NCBI GenBank assembly: GCA_018401495.1
Contig: JAGYJX010000008.1
Span: 124,001-188,000 of the forward strand
Direction of reading: 5' to 3'
Length of the DNA stretch: 64,000 nt
Source of the DNA: Rhodospirillaceae bacterium
GTDB taxonomy: Bacteria; Pseudomonadota; Alphaproteobacteria; Thalassobaculales; Thalassobaculaceae
Shown here: positions 47,420 to 59,466 of the stretch, in pieces
Numbering within the stretch: the stretch's first letter is position 1
How the letters are laid out: each line of letters begins with the position of its first letter
The notes under the pieces: generated by a model
What the model saw: only the letters and a program-made list of their open reading frames with translations
Told to the model about the DNA's origin: nothing
Database searches by the model: none
Translations under genes and position numbers: made by a program

Positions 47420-48304
47420 TCAATCCCCTGGCCCGAAGCCGCGGAACGGCGCGTCCGGCGACCGCTTCAGCCAGTTGCCGGGATGCCAGCGCGCGGCGCC
47501 GTCGACCGCGTGCAGAGTATAGGCCATGCGCGATCGGGCGGACCGGTTCGGGGCGCTGCCGTGCGGCAGGGTGCCGTGCAGAACCACCAGCGTTCCCTTG
47601 CGCGCCGGCAGCGCCACGGCCGCCGTCTCGTCGAACGGCGCCGGGTCCAGCGTCTCGGTCACCAGCTCCCCGTCCACCTCGCGGAAGACCTGGCGAAGCG
47701 GCCCGCGGTGGCCACCGGGAATGGCGAACAGGCAGCCATTGCCGGCGTCGGAATCCTCGAGCGCCAGCCAGAAGCCGATCACGCTCGGCGGGTCGGTGAT
47801 CAGGAACGCCGCGTCCTGGTGGCAGACCACGGCACCACCGATCGCCGGCGGCTTCCAGATCACCATCGACTGCACCAGCAGCGGGTCGGCAAGGCCGAGA
47901 CCAGCGGCCAGCGCCGCCAGCGCCGGCCGGCGCGACACCCGGTCGAACACCGGGTCGAGGTCGTGCAGGGCGTGGCCGAGCTTGTTGACCGCCTGCTGCT
48001 TCGGCCGCACCAGTCGGCCGGCGGCGTCGATCGCGCCGTCCTCCAGGAACACCCGGACGCGGTCGCCGGACTCCCGGAAGTAGCGGTCGGCGGCGTGGCG
48101 CGGCGCGGTGGTGGAGAACACCGCCGCGCCCTCCGACGGATCCCAGGCTTCGACGATGGCGCGCGCGCGCTCGGCCAGGGCGTCGCAGTCGCCGTGCGGC
48201 ACGGCGTCCTCGATCACCAGCACGCCGTCGCGCCGCCAGGCCGCCAGCATCGCCGCGGTCGGCGCCCCGTCCTTGGGCGCCCCGAAACGTGTGATCCCGG
48301 TCAT
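47420..48304 (-). CDS. Phytanoyl-CoA dioxygenase (PhyH) family protein
   Basis: Intact 294-residue Fe(II)/2-oxoglutarate oxygenase: [52 protein letters not shown] with the His-x-Asp metal ligands, [20 protein letters not shown], and [16 protein letters not shown] with the distal His, followed by Arg in SRSRMAY for 2-oxoglutarate. The ATG overlaps the deoB stop (ATGA), so it is translated from the deoA-deoB transcript. The substrate is unknown, but the setting suggests a nucleoside- or sugar-linked role. Confidence 0.9.
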   Translation of the reverse strand: MTGITRFGAPKDGAPTAAMLAAWRRDGVLVIEDAVPHGDCDALAERARAIVEAWDPSEGAAVFSTTAPRHAADRYFRESGDRVRVFLEDGAIDAAGRLVRPKQQAVNKLGHALHDLDPVFDRVSRRPALAALAAGLGLADPLLVQSMVIWKPPAIGGAVVCHQDAAFLITDPPSVIGFWLALEDSDAGNGCLFAIPGGHRGPLRQVFREVDGELVTETLDPAPFDETAAVALPARKGTLVVLHGTLPHGSAPNRSARSRMAYTLHAVDGAARWHPGNWLKRSPDAPFRGFGPGD

Positions 48305-49517
48305 GCCGGGCCCTGCAACCGGCTGGTGCCGTGCGGACCCGGCGGCACGCCGAGGTGCTCGGCGAGGGTCGCGGCGACGTCGGCGAAGCCGATCCGGCCG
48401 AGGTCGCCGCGCGGCGCCGCCGGGCCGGCCAGCAGCACCGGGACCTGCTCGCGGGTGTGGTCGCTGCCCGGCCAGGTCGGGTCGTTGCCGTGGTCGGCGG
48501 TCAGGATCGCGAGATCGCCCGGGCGCAGTCGCTCCAGGAACGTCGGCAGGCGGCGGTCGAACGCCTCCAACTCGGCGGCGTAACCGGCGACGTCGCGCCG
48601 GTGTCCCCACAGGCTGTCGAAATCGACGAAGTTGGCCACCACCAGGGCGCCGTCCGGGGCGCGGCCGGTCTGCTCCAGCACGGCGTCGAACACCGCGTCG
48701 TTGCCGCTCGCCTTCACCTCCGTGCCGGTGCCGAGGTGGGCGAAGATGTCGCCGATCTTGCCGATCGAGATCACCGTGCCGCCGCCGGCCGAATGGCGCT
48801 GCAGCAGGGTCGGAGACGGCGGCGGCACCGACAGGTCCCGCCGGTTGCCGGTGCGGGTGAAGTCGGCGGCGCTGCGGCCGACGAACGGCCGGGCGATCAC
48901 CCGGCCGACGGTGTCCGGCAGCAGGCGCCGGGCGATGCGGCAGAGCTCGTACAGCCGTTCCAGCCCGAACGCCTCCTCGTGAGCGGCGATCTGCACCACG
49001 CTGTCGGCCGAGGTGTAGAGGATCGGCTTGCCGGTCCGGACATGCTCCTCGCCCAGCCGGGCGATGATCTCGGTGCCGCTGGCGTGACAGTCGCCGAGCA
49101 CGCCGCTCAGACTGCCCTCGCGGATCAGGGCGGCGGTGAACTCGACGGGAAGGGCCGGAACGGTGGTCGGGAAATAGGTCCAGTCGAACGCTACCGGCAC
49201 GCCCGCCAGTTCCCAGTGCCCGCTCGGCGTGTCCTTGCCGCGCGAGGTTTCGACGGCGTGGCCCCAGCAGCCGTTCGCCGGCCCCGCCTCCAGGCCGGGC
49301 GTCTCGATCCCGGTCGCGGCCCGGTGGGCGGCCCCCAGCCCGAGGGACAGGAGGTTCGGAACCGACAGCGGGCCCGCGCGGCCGTGGCCGTCGCCGCGGC
49401 CGCCAGCGCACCACTCGGCGATGTGCCCGAGGGTGTCGGCGCCGCTGTCGCCGAACGCCGGCGCGTCGGGGGCGCCGCCGATGCCGACGGAATCGAGCAC
49501 CACCAGGAAGCCGCGGC

Positions 49518-49527
<10 letters not shown>
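48301..49527 (-). CDS. deoB: Phosphopentomutase
   Basis: Intact 408-residue enzyme interconverting (deoxy)ribose 1- and 5-phosphate. Alkaline-phosphatase-like metal centre: [16 protein letters not shown] at the N-terminus, phospho-threonine region [47 protein letters not shown] and [20 protein letters not shown]. It supplies deoxyribose 5-phosphate to DeoC. The start lies inside the last 10 bp of deoA, the stop overlaps phyH. Confidence 0.97.
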
Positions 49528-50858
<1,331 letters not shown>

Positions 50859-51019
50859 GGGCGTTCGTCCGGTCGGTTAAGGATCGCGCCCCAAGCTAGC
50901 ACTGCGGCGGGGCCGGGCAAATCGCCACACGGTTGATCTACCTCAAAGTTTGCGTGCGCGCGCTCGTCCAGGTGGCGACGGTGGGGGAGAGGACGCGATC
51001 GCCGACGTGATGACGACCG

Positions 51020-51403
51020 CGAGAGGAGGCCGGCGAGCGCCTTCGCGACCCGCCCGTCGCGCCATGGCCCGGCGGCGCCGTCGGTCGGTCGATCGGCGAG
51101 GACATCGCGGCGATCACCGTCACAGCAGAGCTGCCGGGCCTCACCGAGAAGGACGTCGAACTCACCCTGGACGACGGCGTGCTGACGCTGAAAGGCGAAA
51201 AGCGCGAGGAGAAGACCGACGCCACGGCGCACGTCACCGAGCGCCGGTACGGCCGTTTCCAGCGCAGCTTCCGCCTGCCGGACAACGCCGACCACACGGC
51301 CATCGCGGCCCGTGTCGACAACGGTGTGCTGAGGGTCGTGATCCCGAAGAACCCGAACGCCGTTCCCAAGGCGCGCACCATCCCGATCGCCGGCAAGACC
51401 TGA
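51020..51403 (+). CDS. Small heat-shock protein (Hsp20), 5' end unresolved
   Basis: The alpha-crystallin domain is clear: AAITVTAELPGLTEKDVELT, LDDGVLTLKGEKREEK, HVTERRYGRFQRSFRLP and NGVLRVVIPKNP, with the C-terminal IPI anchor (the I-x-I motif). Hsp20 proteins hold unfolding proteins in a refoldable state. Upstream of about 51095 the frame no longer resembles the family, contains no ATG, and meets a stop at 51011-51013, so the N-terminus is either lost or displaced by a base error. The Shine-Dalgarno site and start could not be fixed. Confidence 0.75.
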   Translation, partial: REEAGERLRDPPVAPWPGGAVGRSIGEDIAAITVTAELPGLTEKDVELTLDDGVLTLKGEKREEKTDATAHVTERRYGRFQRSFRLPDNADHTAIAARVDNGVLRVVIPKNPNAVPKARTIPIAGKT

Positions 51404-51517
51404 GCCGCGGCCGGGAGGCCTGCAGAACGGCTGCGGCGTCCCCTCTCCCTCGTCGTCATCCCGGACGACCGCGCGCCAGCGCGGGCGAGCCGGGACCCTG
51501 CCGCTGCTCGTCGCGTC

Positions 51518-52343
51518 CTAGGCCGCCAGCTTCGCGAGGTTGCGCTGGCGCTTGGCCAGCAGCCACTTGGCTCCGTAGTTGGTGGCCTGGAAGAGCGGCG
51601 AGTGCGGCTTCAGCCCGCAGGCCTTGAAGATCATCGCGAGCGCCTTCTCGACGTGAGGGTCGCGGTAATACTGGTAGGCCCGCCGCATGTAGGCGCGGGT
51701 GTTGCGCTCGCGGTCGTAGGGTTCGCCCTGGTTGTTGGCGGCGTAGAACGCGTAGGCGAGCTCGTCGTCCTCGGTCTCCATGATCCGCCCCAGCGCCAGG
51801 CGCAGGCGGCGCACGGTTCCGATGTTGTCCTGCTCCAGCAGCCGCTTCAGGTGGGTGTAGAACAGCTTGTAGTGGCGCAACTCGTCGCCGGCGATGAACC
51901 GGCAGATCGCCTTCAGCGCCGGCTCTTCGGTGGCGTCGCCGAGCGCCCGGTAGTAGGAACTGGTCCCGACTTCGACCATGCACCGCGCGACCAGCTCGCC
52001 GGCGCGCGAGCCGCGGATCGACTCCGGTGGCGTCGACGTTCGGCCGGAACCCCTCGCGGAACACCGCAAACCGTTCCTCGAAGTCGAACCCGGGATCGGC
52101 GGTCGCTGCCCAGCGTCCGAGGGCCTGGCCATGCTGGCGTTCCTCGACGCCCCAATCGCGGGCCGCCTGGATGAAGGCGGGGTCGTCGTGGAACACGTTG
52201 ACCAGGTAGCTGACGTAGTCGGCCGAGTTGTACTCGACCATGGCGGCGGCCTTGATGATGGCCAGCTGATCCGGCTCGACCTTCGATCGGTCGAAGGCGT
52301 CCCACGGAACATCGTCGAGGGCCCAATGCGCGGTGGGTTTCAC
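51518..52343 (-). CDS. Ferritin-like diiron protein (frameshifted)
   Basis: About 274 residues from a GTG at 52343 with GGGAGA upstream; one base error near 52020. Helical bundle with iron-ligand pattern: Glu in AAMVEYNSADYVSYLV, GVEERQHGQALGRW (Glu plus His), Glu in CMVEVGTSSYYRAL, and AGDELRHYKLFYTHLKRLL (Glu-x-x-His). The C-terminus ends FQATNYGAKWLLAKRQ. The arrangement fits the ferritin-like superfamily including AurF- and desaturase-like oxygenases. Substrate unknown; it faces hsp20 across 114 bp. Confidence 0.72.
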
Positions 52344-52499
52344 GATCCTGCGTCTCCCTGCTGTGGCAGGCCACGGCGCCCCGTCCCCTCCCGCGCGGGT
52401 CAATCGCCGTCACCAAGCCGTCGGTCCTCACTTAGGTGTGATAACCGTCGCTGCGCTGCAAGAGTGCCAAATTCGCCGTCGCGGCGGAACCGGTCTCTC

Positions 52500-53267
52500 T
52501 CAGTAGCCGCCGCGGCTCGCCGGTGCGGCGGCGGCCGACCCGCGGCTCGCCAGCAGGGCGTCGAGCAGCCCGCTGGCGCCGAATCGGAAGCGATCCGGCC
52601 CGACCGCCCCGCCCAGCACGCGGTCGGCGAGGCGGAGATACGCGACCGCCTGGGCCGTGGTCCGCACCCCGCCCGCCACCTTCACCCCGACCGGCCGGTT
52701 CGACCGCGCCGCCGCCTCCAGCAGCAGATGCGCCGATTCCAGCGTGGCCGACACCGGCGTCTTGCCGGTCGAGGTCTTCAGGAAATCGGCCCCGGCGGCG
52801 ATCGCCGCCTCGGCCGCCGAGCCGATGGCGTCGGCCGTCAGCAGGCGACCGGTTTCCAGGATCACCTTCAGCGTGCGCCCGTCGGCCGCCTGGCGGGCCG
52901 CGTCCAGCACCGCCCGCGCGGCGGCGGTGCGGCCCGACAGCCACGCCTGGTAGGGAAGGACCACGTCGATCTCGTCGGCGCCGTCGCCGACCGCCCTGCG
53001 GGTCTCGGCGGTCACGGCGTCGGCGTCCTCGCGCCCGTGCGGGAAGTTGACCACCGTGCAGGTCTTCACGCCGCTGCCCTCGAGCGCCCGTCGGCAGAGC
53101 GGCACGAAGGCCGCGTGCACGCAGACCGCCGCAACCGGGCCGGCCGGCGTGACCGCGCGAGCGCACAGCGAGGCGATCCGGTCGTGGTCGTCGTCGTCGT
53201 TCAGCGACGTCAGGTCGAGGCAGGCGATCGCCCGGGCGGCGATGGCGGCGAGCGGGTCAGGCGTCAT
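52500..53267 (-). CDS. deoC: Deoxyribose-phosphate aldolase
   Basis: Intact 255-residue TIM-barrel aldolase that splits deoxyribose 5-phosphate into glyceraldehyde 3-phosphate and acetaldehyde. CLDLTSLNDDD at the N-terminus, TCTVVNFPHG, DEIDVVLPYQAWLSG, LKVILETG, the Schiff-base lysine in DFLKTSTGKTP and the second lysine in VGVKVAGGVRT. Its start overlaps the end of the phosphorylase gene by 11 bp, so it is the last gene of the uptake/catabolic operon. Confidence 0.96.
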   Translation of the reverse strand: MTPDPLAAIAARAIACLDLTSLNDDDDHDRIASLCARAVTPAGPVAAVCVHAAFVPLCRRALEGSGVKTCTVVNFPHGREDADAVTAETRRAVGDGADEIDVVLPYQAWLSGRTAAARAVLDAARQAADGRTLKVILETGRLLTADAIGSAAEAAIAAGADFLKTSTGKTPVSATLESAHLLLEAAARSNRPVGVKVAGGVRTTAQAVAYLRLADRVLGGAVGPDRFRFGASGLLDALLASRGSAAAAPASRGGY

Positions 53268-54094
53268 CGGTCCATCCGTCGAGGAAGCGGGCGAGCAGGC
53301 GGGCCAGATCGTCGGCCATGGCCGAGCCCTGGGTCATGGTCTCGGCGTGGTCGAGCGCCGATCCGGCGACCATGCCGGCGGCCAGGTTGGTGATGCCGGA
53401 GATCGCGACGACCCGCACCCCCATGTGGCGCAGCGCGATCGTCTCCGGCACCGTCGACATCCCGACCGCGTCGGCGCCGAGCGCGCGGAACGCCCGGATC
53501 TCGGCCGGCGTCTCGAAGCTCGGGCCCAGCACCCAGTAGTAGACGCCGTCGGCGAGGGCGATCCCCTCGGCCGAGGCCGCGGCGCGCAGGCGGTCGCGGA
53601 GCTGCCCGTCATAGGCCTCGGTCATGTCGACGAAGCGCTTGCCGAGGGCCGCCTCGTTCGGGCCGGCGAGCGGATTCAGGCCGGTGCCGTTGAGGTGGTC
53701 GGTGATCAACATCAGACGGCCGGGCGCGACCTCCTCGGCGCAGGCTGCCGGCGGCGTTGGTCAGGACCACGGCGGTGCAGCCGAGCCGGGCGAGGGTGCG
53801 CACCGGGCGCACCACGTCGGCGAGGCCGTGTCCCTCGTAGGCGTGGGCGCGGCCCTGCAGCACGGCGACCGGAACGCCGCCCATGGTGCCGAGCCGGAGC
53901 CGGCCGGCGTGGCTCGCCACCCCCGGCTGCGGGAACCCAGGAATCGTGGCGTACGGGATGTCGACCGCCGCCGCCAGCGTGTCCGCGACGGCGCCCAGCC
54001 CGGACCCCAGCACGATCCCGACCCGGGGAGCGGCGGCCGGTGCGGCGGCCCGGATCGCCGTCACCGCGGCGTCGAGGGCGTCGGTCTCCGGCAT
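53257..54094 (-). CDS. Purine nucleoside phosphorylase, trimeric type (frameshifted)
   Basis: About 279 residues after restoring one base near 53745. VGIVLGSGLGAVADTL (phosphate site), GFPQPGVASHAGRL, LQGRAHAYEGHGLADVV, VVLTNAAGSL, MLITDHLNGTGLNPL, YYWVLGPSFETPAEIRAF and VGMSTVPETIALRHMGV are all family motifs. Cleaves (deoxy)inosine or (deoxy)guanosine to base and pentose 1-phosphate. Placed directly after the permease stop with no gap, and before deoC. Confidence 0.94.
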
Positions 54095-55066
<972 letters not shown>

Positions 55067-55070
<4 letters not shown>

Positions 55071-56170
55071 GCCGGACCCTCCCGCCGCGAGCGGCGCCAC
55101 AGCCGGAGCGCCAGCGGGTGCAGCATGAAGGCGAGGGCGCCCGAGAACAGGATCACCAGGCCCTGGATCACCACCACCAGGTCGCGGGTGATGCTGTCGA
55201 ACTCGAAGTCCAGCTCGGTGCCGCCCTGGTACAGCGCGCCGAACAGCAGGCTGGCCAGCACGATGCCGACCGGGTGGCCGCGCCCCATCAGCGCCACCGC
55301 GATGCCGGTGAAGCCGTAGCCGGCGGTGAAGTTCAGCAGCAGCCGGTGGTGCACGCCCAGCAGCTCGTTGACCCCGACGAATCCGGCGAGCGCGCCCGAC
55401 ACGCACATGGTGCCGACGATCACCTTGCGGGGGTCGATGCCGGCGTAGACCGCCGCCGCCTCGTTGGCGCCGACGGTCCGGATCGCGTAGCCCCAGCGGG
55501 TGCGGTTGATCAGCACCCAGACGAACACGCAGGCCGCGGCCGCCAGCAGGATCGACAGGTTGAGCGGCGATCGCGCCACCTCGATGCCGATGGCGGCCAG
55601 CGCCTCGTGGGCGAACGGCAGCCACGCGTTCGACGCGAACTCCCGGCTCTCCGGGGACATCTGGCCCGGCTGGATCAGCACGTTGACCATCAGGTGGACC
55701 ATCAACGCCGAGGCCAGGAAGTTGAACATGATGGTGGTGATGACGACGTGGCTGCCGCGGTGCGCCTGCAGCCAGCCCGGCAGGAACGCCCAGGCCGCGC
55801 CGAACAGCCCGGAGGCGGCCACCGCCACCGGGATCACCGCCCAGCCCGGCAGCACCCCGTCGAGGCCGAGGGCTGCCAGCCCGACCCCGAGCCCGCCGAG
55901 ATAGGCCTGGCCCTCGGCGCCGATGTTGAACAGCCCGGCGTGGAACGCGACCGCCACCGCGAGCCCGGTGAACACCAGGTTGGTGGCGTAGTACAGCGTG
56001 TAGCCGATCGCCTCCTCGTAGCCGAAGGCGCCGTTGACCAGCACCGCCAGCGCCTCCAGCGGGCTCTCGCCGGCGAGCACCACCACCACGCCGGCGACCA
56101 GGAAGGCCAGCAGGATGTTGACCGCCGGGATCACCCCGACGTCGATCCAGCGCGGCAGGTCGCCCTTCAC
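55067..56170 (-). CDS. Nucleoside ABC transporter permease 1
   Basis: Intact protein of about 367 residues from a GTG at 56170 (MKGDLPRWIDVGVIPAVN). About ten helices; signatures are NLVFTGLAVAVAFHAGLFNI, GAEGQAYLGGLGVGL, HVVITTIMFNFLASALMVHL, YAIRTVGANEAAAVYAGIDP and GYGFTGIAVALMGRGHPVGI. The open frame upstream of the GTG runs through palindromic repeats and is not coding. Partner of permease 2. Confidence 0.93.
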
Positions 56171-56542
56171 GGCCGGCGCCCTGCGGGCCGGGTGCCCGTC
56201 GCGGCGTGGGTCCCGGCTCCGTCCCGCCGGGGGCGGGCCGGTCCGGGATGACGACGGGAAAGAGGGGCGCCGACGGGTGGCGACAATGCGGGTGGCGACA
56301 ATGGGAGCGATGAGCGGGCAGTCCACCCCCAAATCCCGTCATCCCGGACGGACGCGCCCCGGCGCGGCCGATCCGGGACCCACAGGCAGGCTTCGTCCCG
56401 CCTGGGGTGGGCCGGTGGTCCGGGCTGACTACGGGAAAGGGAGGCGATCTCCCACCGCCCGCCGTCATCCCGGACGGGCGCGCTTTGGCGCGGCCGATCC
56501 GGGACCCACCCGCCGCCGCGACCGCCGCCGAAATCCGCCCGC
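56171..56542. repeat. Intra-operon palindromic repeat region
   Basis: 372 bp between dgt and permease 1 built from relatives of the CGTCATTCCGGAC palindrome: a half unit ending GGTCCGGGATGACGACGGG (about 56205-56255), a unit from CGTCATCCCGGACGGACGCG (56337) to CCGGGCTGACTACGGG (56434), and a truncated unit from 56463 to about 56520. A short direct repeat CGGGTGGCGACAATG occurs twice near 56273-56302. No gene seen. Confidence 0.75.
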
Positions 56543-57841
56543 TCAGAGTTCATCGGTGCTGTTGCCGTACCCCGGCTCGAACAGGCGGCGCCAGACCCGC
56601 TCGGCGTAGGCGTCGGTCATGCCGGCGACGTAGTCGCAGATCCGCCGGCGCACGCTGTCGTCCGGGTCGAGCCCCTCCCAGAACGACCGCGGGATCAGCT
56701 CCTCGGGGGCGGTGAGGAATTCGTCGAACATGGCCGCGATCAGCCGGCGGCCCTTGCGCCGCAATTGCACCACCTCGGCGGTCCGGACCACGTTGCGCTG
56801 GGTGAACTCCATCAGGAAGTCGCACAGCGCCCGCGCCTCGGGCGGCAGCGCGGCGTTCCAGCGCAGCAACGGGTGCGTCAGTTCCGGGACCTCGACCAGC
56901 GCCACGTGGGTGACGAAGAAATTGACCAGCGCCGAGATCGCCTGCTTGCGGTCGTGGCTGGCGGTGGAGAACAGCTGGGCCTGCAGCGTCTCGCGGTCGA
57001 GCGACAGGCCGAGCCGGACCAGGGCGTCGAAATCGAGCGCCGGGCCGGCGGCGGCGATCGCGGCCTCGAACTGCTCGCGCATCACCATGCGCCGGCCGAT
57101 CGCGTCCTCCAGGTCGTGGACCGCGTAGGCGATGTCGTCGGCGCAGTCCATGATCGAGCAGTCGAACGACTTGAAGCTGGCGCGGCCGGCGCCGTCGAGC
57201 GCGGTGAAGACGTCGCGGTCGGCGGCCGAGAACGGCGCCAGGATCCAGTCGACGGTCTCGCGCTCGGTGTCCATGTAGCACTTCGGCGGCCGTTCGCTTC
57301 CCGCCGGCACGTGCGGGCGGGCCAGCGAGTACGGCACCGGGTATTTCAGCACCGCCAGCAGCAGCCGGCGGGTCGGGTTCAGGCCGACCCCGCGCGCCCG
57401 GTACTTCTCCAGGCGGGTCAGCACCCTGAGGGTCTGGCCGTTGCCCTCGAAGCCGTCGTCGTCGGTCATCTTGGCGTGGATCGCCACCTCGCCGTCGTGG
57501 CCATACGGCGGATGGCCGAGATCGTGGGCGTGGCAGGTCGCCAGCACCAGCGAGCGGTCGGGCAGCCAGGCCCGGGCCACCGGGTCGGCGATGGTGCGCG
57601 ACAGCTTCAGCAGCACGCCCTCGCCGATCTGGCCGACCTCGATCGAGTGGGTCAACCGGGTGCGGTGGAAGTCGCCCTCGCTGGTGCCCATCACCTGGGT
57701 CTTGCCCTGCAGGCGGCGGAACGCGGCGGAGTGGATCACCCGCCCCTTGTCGCGCTCGAACGGGTTGCGGACGTCGTCGGGGCGCGACGGCTCGTCTTGC
57801 CGCCGCTCCTCGAAGCGTTCCGCGGAGGCCGGGGCGGTCAT
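56543..57841 (-). CDS. dgt: Deoxyguanosinetriphosphate triphosphohydrolase
   Basis: Intact 432-residue HD-domain enzyme that splits dNTPs, classically dGTP, into the deoxynucleoside and triphosphate. HD metal ligands: His in RTRLTHSIEVGQ, His-Asp in LATCHAHDLGHPPYGHDGE and Asp in DCADDIAYAVHDLED. RNPFERDKGRVIHSAAFRRL and QGKTQVMG are typical of the family start. Its ATG overlaps the stop of the ABC ATPase gene (ATGA). The position inside a nucleoside uptake operon is unusual and gives it a plausible catabolic link to the downstream phosphorylase. Confidence 0.94.
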   Translation of the reverse strand: MTAPASAERFEERRQDEPSRPDDVRNPFERDKGRVIHSAAFRRLQGKTQVMGTSEGDFHRTRLTHSIEVGQIGEGVLLKLSRTIADPVARAWLPDRSLVLATCHAHDLGHPPYGHDGEVAIHAKMTDDDGFEGNGQTLRVLTRLEKYRARGVGLNPTRRLLLAVLKYPVPYSLARPHVPAGSERPPKCYMDTERETVDWILAPFSAADRDVFTALDGAGRASFKSFDCSIMDCADDIAYAVHDLEDAIGRRMVMREQFEAAIAAAGPALDFDALVRLGLSLDRETLQAQLFSTASHDRKQAISALVNFFVTHVALVEVPELTHPLLRWNAALPPEARALCDFLMEFTQRNVVRTAEVVQLRRKGRRLIAAMFDEFLTAPEELIPRSFWEGLDPDDSVRRRICDYVAGMTDAYAERVWRRLFEPGYGNSTDEL

Positions 57842-59448
57842 GCGCGGATCTCCTCGAGCGGCACGTTCGCCATCATCAGGCCGAGCGTGCGGGCATCGGC
57901 CTCGGCCGCCGGCAGCCCGCCGACCAGCCGGCCGCTGCAGATCACCAGGATGCGGTCGGCGAGGCTCATGATCTCGTCGAGCTCGACCGAGACCAGCAGG
58001 ATCGCCGCCCCGGCGTCGCGCATGGCCACCAGCTGGCGGTGGATGAACTCGATGGCGCCGATGTCGACCCCCCGGGTCGGCTGGCCGACCAGCAGCAGCC
58101 TGGGCGCGCCGGCCAGTTCGCGGGCCAGCACCAGCTTCTGCTGGTTGCCGCCGGAGAACAGCGCGCCGCGCAAGCGCGGGTCGGCCGGGCGCACGTCGAA
58201 CGCCCGCATCTTGGCGGCGCAGTCGGCGGCGACGGCGCCGTAATCCATCAGCCAGCGCCCGCCATAGGCCGGGCTGTCGTGATGACCGAGTATGGCGCTC
58301 TCGGCGGCCTCGAACGGCAGCACCATGCCCATGCGCTGGCGGTCTTCCGGTACGTGGCCGACGCCGGCGGCGCGCACCGTCCGCGGGTCGGCGGGGTTTT
58401 CCGGCGTGATCTCGAGCGCGCCGATCCGGATCCGGCCGGCGGCGATCGGCCGGATGCCGGCCAGCGCCTCCAGCAGCTCGCTCTGGCCGTTTCCGGAAAC
58501 CCCCGCCAGCCCGACGATCTCGCCGGCGGCGACCGTGAAGCCGATGCCGTCGACCCGCGGCACGCCGTCGGAACCGACCACCCGCAGCCCGTCGACCGTC
58601 AGCACCGCGGCGCCCGGGGTGGCCGGAGCCTTGTCGACCCGGAACAGCACCGTGCGCCCGACCATCAACTCGGCCAGCTCCTCGCGGCTGGTCCCGGCGG
58701 TCGGGCGGTGCGCCACCATTTCGCCGCGCCGCATCACCGAAACGCTGTCGGTGACGTCCAGGATCTCGCGCAGCTTGTGGGTGATCAGGATGACGGTGAC
58801 GCCTTCGTCCCTCAGGGCGCGCAGGATTTCGAACAGCCGGTCGGTCTCCTGCGGCGTCAGCACGCCGGTCGGCTCGTCGAGGATCAGGATGCGGGCACCC
58901 CGGTACAGCGCCTTCAGGACCTCGACCCGCTGCTGCAGGCCGACCGGCAGCGTCCCGACCAGCGCGTCGGGGTCGACGTCCAGGCCGTACCCGCGCGCCA
59001 GCCGGTCGAGCTCCGCGCGCGCCCTGGCCCGGCCGCCGGCCAGCAGCGCCGACCCCTCGGCGCCGAGCATGACGTTCTCCAGCACCGTGAAGGTCGGCAC
59101 CAGCATGAAGTGCTGGTGAACCATGCCGATGCCGGCGGCGATGGCGTCGGTGGCGCTGCGGATCGCCACCGTCCTGCCGTCGATGCGGATCTCGCCGGCG
59201 TCGGCCTCGTAGAAGCCGTACAGGATGCTCATCAACGTGGATTTGCCGGCGCCGTTCTCGCCGACGATGCCGTGGATGGTGCCGGCGGCGACGCGCAGCG
59301 ACACGTCGTGGTTGGCCAGCACCGTCCCGAAGCGCTTCTCGATGCCGATCAGTTCGATGGCGGGAACGGCGCCCGCGGCGGCCAACACGACCGGGGCCGG
59401 ATTCGCGCGGGTGTCTCCCGCGGTGTCGGCCCCGGTGGCATCGGTCAT
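57838..59448 (-). CDS. Nucleoside ABC transporter ATP-binding protein (two ATPase domains)
   Basis: Intact 536-residue protein with duplicated ATPase domains. Domain 1: Walker A GIVGENGAGKSTLMSILYGF and Walker B ILILDEPTGVLTPQETD. Domain 2: degenerate Walker A GVSGNGQSELLEALAG, signature FSGGNQQKLVLAREL and RLLLVGQPTRGVDIGAIEFI. This asymmetric pattern is shared by sugar and BMP-type nucleoside importers. Energises permeases 1 and 2. Starts 18 bp after the BMP gene. Confidence 0.95.
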   Translation of the reverse strand: MTDATGADTAGDTRANPAPVVLAAAGAVPAIELIGIEKRFGTVLANHDVSLRVAAGTIHGIVGENGAGKSTLMSILYGFYEADAGEIRIDGRTVAIRSATDAIAAGIGMVHQHFMLVPTFTVLENVMLGAEGSALLAGGRARARAELDRLARGYGLDVDPDALVGTLPVGLQQRVEVLKALYRGARILILDEPTGVLTPQETDRLFEILRALRDEGVTVILITHKLREILDVTDSVSVMRRGEMVAHRPTAGTSREELAELMVGRTVLFRVDKAPATPGAAVLTVDGLRVVGSDGVPRVDGIGFTVAAGEIVGLAGVSGNGQSELLEALAGIRPIAAGRIRIGALEITPENPADPRTVRAAGVGHVPEDRQRMGMVLPFEAAESAILGHHDSPAYGGRWLMDYGAVAADCAAKMRAFDVRPADPRLRGALFSGGNQQKLVLARELAGAPRLLLVGQPTRGVDIGAIEFIHRQLVAMRDAGAAILLVSVELDEIMSLADRILVICSGRLVGGLPAAEADARTLGLMMANVPLEEIRA

Positions 59449-59466
59449 GGCGTGCTTCCGTGCCTG

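Noticed and set aside
50938-51459. Minus-strand frame over the hsp20 gene
   Set aside because: Shadow frame; the plus strand holds a clear alpha-crystallin domain ending in IPI.
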